A DNA stretch of 64,000 bases from Teichococcus wenyumeiae. GTDB lineage: Bacteria; Pseudomonadota; Alphaproteobacteria; Acetobacterales; Acetobacteraceae. The stretch is from the NCBI RefSeq assembly GCF_003696345.1, contig NZ_RFLX01000016.1:22621-86620 (forward strand). The letters are read 5' to 3'. Position 1 is the stretch's first letter, and every line of letters begins with the position of its first letter. The notes under the pieces are model-generated. The model saw only the letters and a program-made list of their open reading frames with translations, made no database searches and was not told the DNA's origin. This document shows, piece after piece, positions 24,768 to 32,514 of the stretch. Both the position numbers and the translations under genes were made by a program.

Positions 24768-25316
24768 ATGGCACGTGTACCCATCCTGAGCCGTGAAGAT
24801 CTGGCGCCCGAACACCAGGGCATCCTGGCACGCGACATCACGTTGAATCGTGTTCTGGCCAATAGCCCAGAGGCAGCCAAGGCCTTCGACAACCTCGGCA
24901 TGTTCATCCGCCATCGCAGCCGCCTTGATCCGCGGCTGCGCCAACTGGCAATATTGCAGATCGGGTGGCTAGCGCGGAGCCCCTATGAATGGTCCCATCA
25001 TGTCCGCATCAGCCGTGACTTCGGCGTGCCGGATCATGACATTGCTGCCATCGCCGCGGAAACTGACGGGCAGGGCAGCAGCCTTGATCCGGTTGCCAAG
25101 CTGGTGCTGCGCGGTGCACGGGAGATGTTCCACGGGCCTGGAATGTCGGCAGAAACCTTCGATGCGCTGCGCCCGCACCTGGACCCGGCGCTGCTGACGG
25201 AGCTGACGGTGGTGGTAGCCTTCTATTGTGGTGTGGTGCGGCTGCTGGCGACGCTCGAGGTGGATGTGGAGCCAGATTATGCGCAATACTTGCAGGAATT
25301 CCCGCTGCCACAATAA
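24768..25316 (+). CDS. Carboxymuconolactone decarboxylase family protein
   Basis: 182-residue all-helical AhpD/CMD-like protein. The core block is YEWSHHVRISRDFGVPDHDI, with the Glu/His pair of the decarboxylase branch and no CxxC of the AhpD peroxidase branch. ATG 24768 is chosen because AAGGAGCTGG lies just upstream and gives the standard length; longer in-frame starts lie inside the amidohydrolase gene. It is coupled to the amidohydrolase (13-nt gap), a pairing known from aromatic and lactone catabolism. The substrate is not evident. Confidence 0.88.
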   Translation: MARVPILSREDLAPEHQGILARDITLNRVLANSPEAAKAFDNLGMFIRHRSRLDPRLRQLAILQIGWLARSPYEWSHHVRISRDFGVPDHDIAAIAAETDGQGSSLDPVAKLVLRGAREMFHGPGMSAETFDALRPHLDPALLTELTVVVAFYCGVVRLLATLEVDVEPDYAQYLQEFPLPQ

Positions 25317-25334
25317 TGCAGAACACGCTGGCAC

Positions 25335-25354
25335 AGGCCGGTGCTGGCCGGCCT
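25335..25354 (+). terminator. Hairpin downstream of the CMD-family gene
   Basis: AGGCCGG, a six-base loop TGCTGG, then CCGGCCT forms a perfect 7-bp stem 18 nt after the stop codon. The sequence after it (TCTGAG) has no T run. Confidence 0.5.
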
Positions 25355-25553
25355 TCTGAGCATCCGAGGCAACGCGGTGGTTCAGGCGAGGCAGATACCT
25401 CGCGCCTCGACCTCTGCCGCGCCCATAGATTTTTATGGGTCCGGCTGACCTGAAGACCGGCACGACGACACATGAACTATAAGCGTTGCGCAGATATCTT
25501 CGTGCCTGCCGTCTTCCGCGTTAGCATCCCTCCTGGATCGATGGGCCTTAAGC

Positions 25554-26777
25554 CTAGGTTCGCACCAGCGGGCAGGCGCTCAGCTGTAATGGCTTGACCG
25601 TGTCCTCGGGCGCCATGGTAGAGATGAGCTTGCAGTAATCCCACTCCTGCTGGCTTTCAGCCGGTGTTTTCACCTGCAGCAAATAGGCTGCCAGTACCGC
25701 CCGGCCGTCCGCGCGAATGGTGCCGGAACCGAAAGCGTCGTCTTGTGTCGGCATCTTCTTCATCTGCGCCACCACTGCGGCGCCGCTTTCCTTGGCGCGG
25801 GATACCCCGAGCGCTCCGACAGCCTTCAGGTAGTGAAGCGTGGTGGCGTAGCATCCTGCATGCACCATACCGGGATAGGCGCCACCCATGACCGGCAGCA
25901 CGCGCTTGGTGAAAGCCCGCGTCTGCTCATTGGTGTCCCAGTAAAAGCTGTTGGTGAACAGCAGGTGCTGCATGGTCTGCAGCCCTGCCGCTTTGATGTC
26001 GTTCAGGAACATGACCAGGGCCGCGACCTTCATCCGCTGAGTGATCCCGAACTCCTGCGCCTGCTTGATACAGTTCGGCAGATCGTTGCCGCCGAGCGCC
26101 AGGCCGATGACCTCCGCGCCGCTGCTGCGCGCGGCCAGCAGCGTGGCCGAGAAGTCGGATGTTCCCAGCGGTACCCGTGAGCCGCCCACCACGCTGCCGC
26201 CCGCCTCCTGCACAAATGCGGTCGTTTCAGCTTGCAGCGAGTGGCCAAAAGCATTGTCTGTGGCGATGAAGTACCACTTGCGGCCGCCGCCTTTCACCGT
26301 CTCCGCCGCCACGGCCTTGGACAGCATATAGCCGTCATAGGTCCAGTTGATCGTATTCGGCGTGCAGAGCGCATTGGTGAATTCGGTGGCGGTGACGGCC
26401 ACGCCCAGGCAGGCTTTGTCCTTGTCCCGCGAAACGGTTGCGGCGGCGAGGCCGACGGCGGAGTTCGGGCCCGCGATCAGCATGTCGACGCCCTGCTGGT
26501 CGAACCAGCGCCGGGCGAGTGTCGCGCCGATATCCGCCTTGTTCTGATGGTCGCCGAATATGATCTCGACATTGAGGCCGGAGACCTTGGGCATCATCTC
26601 GGCTGCGGCCTGCCGTGCGCAGGCCACGCCGGCCGGGCCAAGAAGATCGGTGTAGATGCCGGAGAAGTCAGCCAGAACGCCGATTCGGATAGTGGGTGCC
26701 TGCGCGATGGCAGGCGTGGCCAGGGTGGCCGCGAGGCCGGCCGTCCCCTGAAGCAGCGCGCGACGCGATGTGGACAT
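25554..26777 (-). CDS. ABC transporter substrate-binding protein, branched-chain amino acid (LivK/Peripla_BP_6) type
   Basis: Periplasmic binding protein, 407 residues. The N-terminus (SRRALLQGTAGLAATLA) looks like a Tat signal, cleaved after AIAQ. The mature part starts IRIGVLADFSGIYTDL and continues with GDHQNKADIGATLARRW, as in LivK-like proteins that bind amides, aromatic acids or amino acids. No LivHMGF genes are in the window, so its permease is elsewhere. It lies 83 nt downstream of the dehydrogenase at 26861 on the same strand, probably in one operon. Confidence 0.92.
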   Translation of the reverse strand: MSTSRRALLQGTAGLAATLATPAIAQAPTIRIGVLADFSGIYTDLLGPAGVACARQAAAEMMPKVSGLNVEIIFGDHQNKADIGATLARRWFDQQGVDMLIAGPNSAVGLAAATVSRDKDKACLGVAVTATEFTNALCTPNTINWTYDGYMLSKAVAAETVKGGGRKWYFIATDNAFGHSLQAETTAFVQEAGGSVVGGSRVPLGTSDFSATLLAARSSGAEVIGLALGGNDLPNCIKQAQEFGITQRMKVAALVMFLNDIKAAGLQTMQHLLFTNSFYWDTNEQTRAFTKRVLPVMGGAYPGMVHAGCYATTLHYLKAVGALGVSRAKESGAAVVAQMKKMPTQDDAFGSGTIRADGRAVLAAYLLQVKTPAESQQEWDYCKLISTMAPEDTVKPLQLSACPLVRT

Positions 26778-26860
26778 TGGGCGTTTCCCTGTATGTCAGC
26801 ATGGCCCGCCCTCTACGGGGCGGTGCATGTTGTCGGTGGGCCGGCGATCCGGCCCGCCGT

Positions 26861-27754
26861 TCAGCGCAGCCGGGGTTTCTCGATGCCGGCCAGGTCGCAG
26901 AGCGCGTCCACCATGGCCGAGAAGTCCTTGCCGCCGAACCCGCGCGACCGTGCCGTGCTGAAGGCCTCGCGGGCGGCGGCGGCCATGGGCATCGGCACCT
27001 TCGCCATATTGGCCGCATCGACGATCAGCGTCAGATCCTTGTGCGCCAGGTCGATGGTGAAGCCGGGCTCGATATCGTCCTTCAGCACCTTTGTCGGCCA
27101 CGCGATCTTGAGCTGCCCGTTCACCGCCGTGGTGCCATAGAGCACGTCCAGCGTTGTCTCCAGTTGCAGGCCGAAGCGCTGCGACAGCGCCAGCGCCTCT
27201 GCATTCATCTGGCAGGAGGCAACGGCCAGGAAGTTGTTCACCAGCTTGGTGCGCGTGCCGCTGCCCACGGGGCCGCAATGGTGGATGGTCGATCCCATCG
27301 CTTCCAGCAGCGGCCGGACCACCTCGAAATGTTCGGGCTCGCCGCCCACCATGAACAGCGACTCACCGCGGTCCGCATGGCTGGCGAGGCGGCCCACCGG
27401 CGCGTCCACGAAGCCGATGCCGCGCTCCTTGGCCTGCCGGGCCAGGCGGTCGGTGGTCTCAGGGTCGATGGTGCTCATGTCCAGCACGATCGAGCCAGGC
27501 TTGGCATTGGCCAGCACGCCCTCCGCACCGCCCACGACCTGGTCCACGATGGCGGAGTTCGGCAGCATGGTGACGATCACCTGGCCAGCGGAAGCCACCT
27601 CGGCCACGGTTGCCGCGGCACGCGCCTGCAGCAGTTCCAGCTCGGCCACCGCCTCCGGATTGATGTCGTTGACGACCAGCCGGAACCCCTTGCGGCAGAG
27701 GTTCGACGCCATGGGGCGCCCCATGCGGCCCAGCCCGATGAATCCGACATCCAT
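26861..27754 (-). CDS. NAD(P)-dependent 3-hydroxyisobutyrate dehydrogenase family oxidoreductase
   Basis: Beta-hydroxyacid dehydrogenase, 297 residues. It shows the N-terminal dinucleotide motif GFIGLGRMGRPMASNL, the substrate motif around FVDAPVGR, and the catalytic Lys block GSGTRTKLVNNFLAV. ATG 27754 is chosen because GGGAGGAGACC lies upstream and the product begins exactly at the Rossmann fold. The family includes sulfolactaldehyde reductase (YihU), tartronate semialdehyde reductase and HIBDH itself. The divergent neighbour is a sulfopyruvate/phosphonopyruvate-decarboxylase-like pair, so a C3 sulfonate or phosphonate semialdehyde is a possible substrate (inference). Confidence 0.9.
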   Translation of the reverse strand: MDVGFIGLGRMGRPMASNLCRKGFRLVVNDINPEAVAELELLQARAAATVAEVASAGQVIVTMLPNSAIVDQVVGGAEGVLANAKPGSIVLDMSTIDPETTDRLARQAKERGIGFVDAPVGRLASHADRGESLFMVGGEPEHFEVVRPLLEAMGSTIHHCGPVGSGTRTKLVNNFLAVASCQMNAEALALSQRFGLQLETTLDVLYGTTAVNGQLKIAWPTKVLKDDIEPGFTIDLAHKDLTLIVDAANMAKVPMPMAAAAREAFSTARSRGFGGKDFSAMVDALCDLAGIEKPRLR

Positions 27755-27869
27755 GCCGGTCTCCTCCCTTGATCTTGTGGCGTGCGTCTGTCGCGTACGT
27801 CTGGCACAGGAACGATTTAGCAACGCTTCTCGGGCGTCGATCCCATACAAGAACGGCATGGCAGAATGA

Positions 27870-27886
27870 CCGAATTGCGAATTCGG
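27870..27886. promoter_or_regulatory. 17-bp perfect inverted repeat in the divergent promoter region (operator candidate)
   Basis: CCGAATT-GCG-AATTCGG is a perfect 7+3+7 inverted repeat between the dehydrogenase (minus) and decarboxylase (plus) starts. A second palindrome, CCGATCGG, follows at 27894-27901. The place and symmetry fit a dimeric regulator site, possibly for the LysR protein encoded at 29105-30028. Confidence 0.55.
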
Positions 27887-27937
27887 CTCGGAACCGATCG
27901 GCTTTAGCCCTCTTGGAAAGCATCAAGGGGGTAGACC

Positions 27938-28489
27938 ATGAACCAGATTGCCGGCCCTCCAGCCAGCGAGGTGGATACCGGTTGGCCAGTGGCCATCTAT
28001 GGCGCGCTGAAGCGTGCCCGGGTGCGCCAGGTTTCGTATGTGCCGGATGCCGGGCATTCCCGCCTGATCAACCTGGCGCATGAGGACACCGCCATGGCGG
28101 CCACCGTCCTGACCACCGAGGAGGAGGGCGTTGCCCTGGCGGCGGGGGCCTGGCTGGGCGGGGACCGGTCCGTGCTGCTGATGCAGTCGAGTGGTGTCGG
28201 CAACTGCATCAACATGCTGTCGCTGCTGAACTCCTGCCGCTTTCCCTTCCTGACCCTGGTGACCATGCGGGGCGAATGGGCCGAGTTCAATCCGTGGCAG
28301 ATCCCGATGGGCCGCGCGGCCGCTGCGGCGCTTGAGCTGATGGGCGTCACCGTCATGCGCCTGGATGAAGCTGACGAGGCCGATGAGATCGTCACCGCAG
28401 CAGCCGATCTCGCCTTCGAAGGGGATCAGCAGATCGCCGTGTTGATCTCCCAGCGCCTGATCGGCCGCAAGAAGTGGGTGAGCGAGTGA
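27938..28489 (+). CDS. ThDP-dependent decarboxylase alpha subunit (sulfopyruvate/phosphonopyruvate decarboxylase type)
   Basis: PYR-domain half of a two-subunit thiamin diphosphate enzyme, 183 residues. It has the catalytic-Glu region LTTEEEGVALAAGAW and the QSSGVGNCINML stretch found in ComD and phosphonopyruvate decarboxylases. It would contribute the cofactor-activating Glu, while the beta subunit binds diphosphate. The start is ATG 27938 behind CAAGGGGG. The stop overlaps the beta-subunit ATG (TGATG), so synthesis is coupled. The substrate could be sulfopyruvate, phosphonopyruvate or another 3-substituted pyruvate. Confidence 0.88.
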   Translation: MNQIAGPPASEVDTGWPVAIYGALKRARVRQVSYVPDAGHSRLINLAHEDTAMAATVLTTEEEGVALAAGAWLGGDRSVLLMQSSGVGNCINMLSLLNSCRFPFLTLVTMRGEWAEFNPWQIPMGRAAAAALELMGVTVMRLDEADEADEIVTAAADLAFEGDQQIAVLISQRLIGRKKWVSE

Positions 28490-29082
28490 TGGCCATGCAA
28501 CCGGGCACGATGGATCGCCGCCACGCCGTGCGTGACCTGCTGGCGGACCGGGCGGAATTGTTGGTGGTGAGCGGCCTCGGCTCGCCCAGCTATGACGTCT
28601 TCGCGGCGGGCGACGATGCGGCAAATTTCTACCTCTGGGGCGCCATGGGCGGCGCCGCGATGATGGGGCTGGGCCTGGCCCTGGCCCGCCCGCGGCAGCC
28701 TGTGGCGGTGATCACCGGCGATGGCGAGGCCATGATGGGCGTCGGGGGGCTGCTGACGATCTCGGTCCGCAAGCCGCCCAACCTGACGGTGGTGGTTCTG
28801 GACAATGGACAGTTCGGCGAAACCGGCATGCAGCGCAGCCATTCTGGCTTCGGCGTCGATCTGGCGAAGCTGGCCCAGGGCGCTGGCTTCTCCGAGGTCG
28901 TCACCATCCGGAACCTGGAGGGGGTGGCAGCCTTCCGCCCCCGCCTGCAGGACGTCGCCGGAGGACCACGCTTCGCGGTCCTGCGCATTGCTCCAGGAAA
29001 CCAGGAGCGGGCTCTGCCGGCGCGGGACGGCGTGTATCTGAAGAACCGCTTCCGCGAGAAGCTCGGGCTCCCGGTGAGCTGA
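28489..29082 (+). CDS. ThDP-dependent decarboxylase beta subunit
   Basis: PP-domain half of the decarboxylase, 197 residues. The ThDP/Mg motif begins at GDGEAMMGVGG and closes about 22 residues later in VVVLDNGQFG, giving the GDG...DN pattern. The RxHxGFG-like RSHSGFGVDL also resembles ComE. ATG 28489 overlaps the alpha-subunit stop by one base; ATG 28495 is a minor alternative. A convergent LysR gene ends 22 nt downstream. Confidence 0.88.
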   Translation: MAMQPGTMDRRHAVRDLLADRAELLVVSGLGSPSYDVFAAGDDAANFYLWGAMGGAAMMGLGLALARPRQPVAVITGDGEAMMGVGGLLTISVRKPPNLTVVVLDNGQFGETGMQRSHSGFGVDLAKLAQGAGFSEVVTIRNLEGVAAFRPRLQDVAGGPRFAVLRIAPGNQERALPARDGVYLKNRFREKLGLPVS

Positions 29083-29104
29083 GGCGGGCGTGCTGGTGGT
29101 GGCG

Positions 29105-30028
29105 TCACGTCTCCAGTTGGATGTCCCAGAGGCCCTCCTGCCACAAGCAGCGGACCTCTTCGACGATCAGGTTGGCGACGGCTGTGGCCGCCACGGAGGA
29201 AGGGCGGTCAACCGGTGCCGCCAGCACAAGCTCCCGTGTCACGGCGGGGTTGAGCGGCGCCGCCTCCAGCCGTCCTGCCCGCAGTTCGGCGGCGATGGAT
29301 GAGGGCGGGAGGACACTGAAGCCCAATCCTTCCTCCACGAAGCTGGTCAGCACCCGGTAGGAATCGGCTTCCAGCATAACTCGCAGGGAAAGGCCACGCT
29401 TGGCCGCCGCGCGCTCGATCAGGGTGCGCAGGCCATGGGAATGGCTGGGCAGCACCAGCTTCTGCTGCGCCAGCCATGCCAGCCGGACCGGCCCGGCTTC
29501 CCTGAGCCCTGAGCCTGGCGGCCCGACCACCACCACCTCGTCGCGGCCGAGCGGCTGGGCCGAGAGATGCAGGTCCACAGCCGGGCCATAGATCAGTGCC
29601 AGGTCCATCTCCCCACGGTTCAGCCATTCCAGGAGATGCCCGCCGTAGCTTTCAACGATGCACAGGGCTACATCCGGCAGTTCATTGACCACGCGGCGCG
29701 CGAAGCGGGCCGAGAGCACGGTGCTGACCGTAGGCACCAGCCCCAGGACGACGCGCCCGGCAGGGGAGGCGCTGAAGGACTGGATGTCGTCGCGCACCTG
29801 CTCCATCTGCCGGACCAGTCCGGCCGTACGCTCCAGCAGCATGCAGCCGGCACTGGTCAGCTGCATGCCGCGCCCGTTGCGGATAAAGAGCTCGGTACGC
29901 AGCTCGTGTTCCAGCAGCTTGATATGGCGGCTCAAGGCGGGCTGCGCGATGCGCAGCCGGTCCGAGGCCTTGCTGAGGCTGCCCAGTTCTGCCACGGCCT
30001 TGAAGGTCCGCAACTGGCGAAAATCCAC
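29105..30028 (-). CDS. LysR-family transcriptional regulator
   Basis: 307-residue LysR-type regulator with the N-terminal winged helix MDFRQLRTFKAVAELGSLSK and AQPALSRHIKLLE, then a two-lobe effector domain. The start is GTG 30028 behind GGGAGGAGCGA. It is convergent with the decarboxylase operon and is the nearest regulator to the 17-bp operator candidate at 27870, so control of that divergent unit is plausible but unproven. Confidence 0.93.
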   Translation of the reverse strand: MDFRQLRTFKAVAELGSLSKASDRLRIAQPALSRHIKLLEHELRTELFIRNGRGMQLTSAGCMLLERTAGLVRQMEQVRDDIQSFSASPAGRVVLGLVPTVSTVLSARFARRVVNELPDVALCIVESYGGHLLEWLNRGEMDLALIYGPAVDLHLSAQPLGRDEVVVVGPPGSGLREAGPVRLAWLAQQKLVLPSHSHGLRTLIERAAAKRGLSLRVMLEADSYRVLTSFVEEGLGFSVLPPSSIAAELRAGRLEAAPLNPAVTRELVLAAPVDRPSSVAATAVANLIVEEVRCLWQEGLWDIQLET

Positions 30029-30173
30029 TCGCTCCTCCCATCTGCCCCGCCGGCACCGTTCTCTTCCGGACCGATGATGCCCGATTCAGCGGCCAGCATC
30101 TCAGCAGAGATCGGCTGCCAGGAAACGTCCTGCCGGTGCCAGGCGGCCGCATGGGCCTGGCCCGCCGAGCGTC

Positions 30174-32375
30174 TCACCCGGATACGGGCCGCAGAGGACC
30201 GTCCTGCATCCACTCCTTGAGCTTGGACCACCGCCGCCGCGTGTTCTTGTTTCCAACCGCGATAGCCAGCGCGCGCCGCTGGCCCACCAGCACGACCAGC
30301 CGCTTGCCCCGCGTCACACCGGTGTAGAGCAGGTTCCGGGCCAGCATGGTGTAGTGCTGGGTGGTGAGCGGGATCACCACGGCAGGGTATTCCGATCCCT
30401 GCGCCTTGTGGACTGTGGTGGCATAGGCCAGGACCAGCTCATCCAGCTCGCCGAAACCATAAACGACCTCGCGCTCCTCGAACCGGACCGTGAGTTCTCC
30501 TTCCTCGAGGTCGAGGCGCGATATGATGCCGAGGTCGCCGTTATAGACCTCCCGGTCATAGTCGTTCGCCACCTGCATGACCTTGTCCCCGGGGCAGAAG
30601 GTCCAGCCGAAGCGCTCCACCCGCAGCTCCCCCGGCGGGTTCAGCGCCTTCTGCAACTCGATGTTGAGCGCGCGCGCCCCGAGTCCGCCGCGGTTCATGG
30701 GACATAGCACCTGGATATCCCGCACGGGGTCCAGCCCAAAGCGGGCAGGGATACGCTCCCGCACCACCGCCAGCAGCTTGCGCACCCCTTCCTCCGGGTC
30801 GGCCGCATTCACGAAGTAGAAGTCCGACCCCTCGGCCTGGCGCAGCTCGGGCATCCGGCCCTGGTTGATCCGATGGGCATTGACGATGACCTGGCTTTCA
30901 GCCGCCTGCCGGAACACCTCGGTCAGCCGGACCACCGGCAGGGTCCCGGCGCCGATGATATCCGCCAGCACCTGCCCCGGCCCCACCGACGGAAGCTGAT
31001 CCACGTCGCCCACCAGCAGCAGGGCGGCCTCGTCCGGCAATGCCCGGAGCAAGGCCCGCATGAGGGGGACATCGACCATCGAGGTCTCGTCCACCACCAG
31101 GAGCTGGCATTCCAACGGGCGTTCCTCGCTCCGCTTGAACCCGCCGGTCTTGGGGTCGGCCTCCAGCAGGCGGTGGATGGTGCGGGCTTCCAGCCCCGTG
31201 CTGTCCGTCAGGCGCTTGGCGGCACGGCCGGTGGGCGCGCAGAGCACCACCTGCACGCCCTTGGCCCGCAGAACCTGCAGGATGGAATTCACCAGTGTCG
31301 TCTTGCCCACGCCGGGCCCGCCGGTGATGACCAGCGCCTTGGAGCGGAGCGCGAGCCCAAGGGCCTGCCGCTGGCTGGGCGCGAGGGAAAGGCCGGTCTT
31401 GCCTTCCACCCAGGGGATGGCGCGTTCCGCGTCGATGGCGGGCCAGGGCGGCTGCCCCGCGGCAAGAGTTTTCAGCCGTTCCGCGATCACCTGCTCAGCC
31501 CGGTACAGGCCGGCGAGGAAGACGCAGCGCTCGCCCTCCAGCGTATCGGCGACCACCTCGCCGGCTTCGAGTTCCAGCTTCAGCGCGGCCTCGATCAGGG
31601 GCGGGGGCACCACGATCAAGGCGGCGGTCTGTGCGGTCAGCTCCTCCACGGGCAGGCCGCAATGCCCTTCGCCGGTGGCCTCGGCCAGCGCGAAGGAGAT
31701 GCCGGCCCGCACCCGGATGGTGGTCGTGGGCTCGATCCCGAGCTTCTGCGCCACGAGGTCGGCCGTGCGGAAGCCGATGCCGCGGATGTCGCGGGCGAGG
31801 CGGTAGGGATTCTCGGTGATGACCTGCACGGCATTGACGCCATAGGTCTTGTAGATCCGCACGGCTCGCGAGGTGCCGACACCATGGGCGTGCAGGAACA
31901 GCATGATCTCGCGGATCACCTTCTGCTCGGCCCAGCCCGCGACGATGCGGGCCGCGCGCCGGGGGCCGATGCCCGTCACCTCCCGCAGCCGGCCCGGCTC
32001 CGCCTCGATGAGGTCGAAGACCGCCTCGCCGAAGGCCCGCACCAGCTTCCTCGCATAAGCCGGGCCGATGCCGCGGATCATGCCGGAGCCGAGATAGCGC
32101 TCGATGCCTTCCAGGGTGGTGGGCGGGCTCGCCTTCAGGAATTGCGCCCTAAATTGCAGGCCATGGCTGCGGTCGTTGACCCAGCTGCCCGAGAGCTGGA
32201 CCCACTCGCCGGCCGTGATCGTGGCGGCATGGCCAACCACCGTGACCAGGTCCTTGTGCCCCCTGGCCTTCACCCGCAGGACACAGAAGCCATTCTCGGC
32301 ATTGTGGTAGGTGATCCGCTCGACCAGCCCTGCCAGGGCCTCGGTGGGTGCGGATTGGACGGTCGCAGCGGCCAT
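30174..32375 (-). CDS. ATP-dependent RecD2-like DNA helicase (SF1B)
   Basis: 733-residue helicase. An N-terminal OB-like domain comes first, then helix-hairpin-helix modules around GSGMIRGIGPAYARKL (about 96-112) and REVTGIGPRRAARIV (131-145). The ATPase core follows with Walker A TGGPGVGKTT (351-360), Walker B LLVVDETSMVD, and the late motifs VHKAQGSEYPAVVIPL and YTGVTRGKRLVVLVG. This is the RecD2 layout, not RecBCD RecD; RecD2 is a 5'-3' helicase that acts without RecB or RecC. It is divergent from a topoisomerase gene, with 139 nt between. Confidence 0.94.
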   Translation of the reverse strand: MAAATVQSAPTEALAGLVERITYHNAENGFCVLRVKARGHKDLVTVVGHAATITAGEWVQLSGSWVNDRSHGLQFRAQFLKASPPTTLEGIERYLGSGMIRGIGPAYARKLVRAFGEAVFDLIEAEPGRLREVTGIGPRRAARIVAGWAEQKVIREIMLFLHAHGVGTSRAVRIYKTYGVNAVQVITENPYRLARDIRGIGFRTADLVAQKLGIEPTTTIRVRAGISFALAEATGEGHCGLPVEELTAQTAALIVVPPPLIEAALKLELEAGEVVADTLEGERCVFLAGLYRAEQVIAERLKTLAAGQPPWPAIDAERAIPWVEGKTGLSLAPSQRQALGLALRSKALVITGGPGVGKTTLVNSILQVLRAKGVQVVLCAPTGRAAKRLTDSTGLEARTIHRLLEADPKTGGFKRSEERPLECQLLVVDETSMVDVPLMRALLRALPDEAALLLVGDVDQLPSVGPGQVLADIIGAGTLPVVRLTEVFRQAAESQVIVNAHRINQGRMPELRQAEGSDFYFVNAADPEEGVRKLLAVVRERIPARFGLDPVRDIQVLCPMNRGGLGARALNIELQKALNPPGELRVERFGWTFCPGDKVMQVANDYDREVYNGDLGIISRLDLEEGELTVRFEEREVVYGFGELDELVLAYATTVHKAQGSEYPAVVIPLTTQHYTMLARNLLYTGVTRGKRLVVLVGQRRALAIAVGNKNTRRRWSKLKEWMQDGPLRPVSG

Positions 32376-32514
32376 CGGCCCTCAGATCGGTTCATCAAAA
32401 GCCCAGGGAAGCGTGGCGCAGCCATGCCGGTATTGCCACTGCTGCCGGGCTGCCCCTCAAGATGGGACTGGCAGGCCGGCTTTGGAACCTTTAGAGAACA
32501 TCCGAAGGGTGCCC

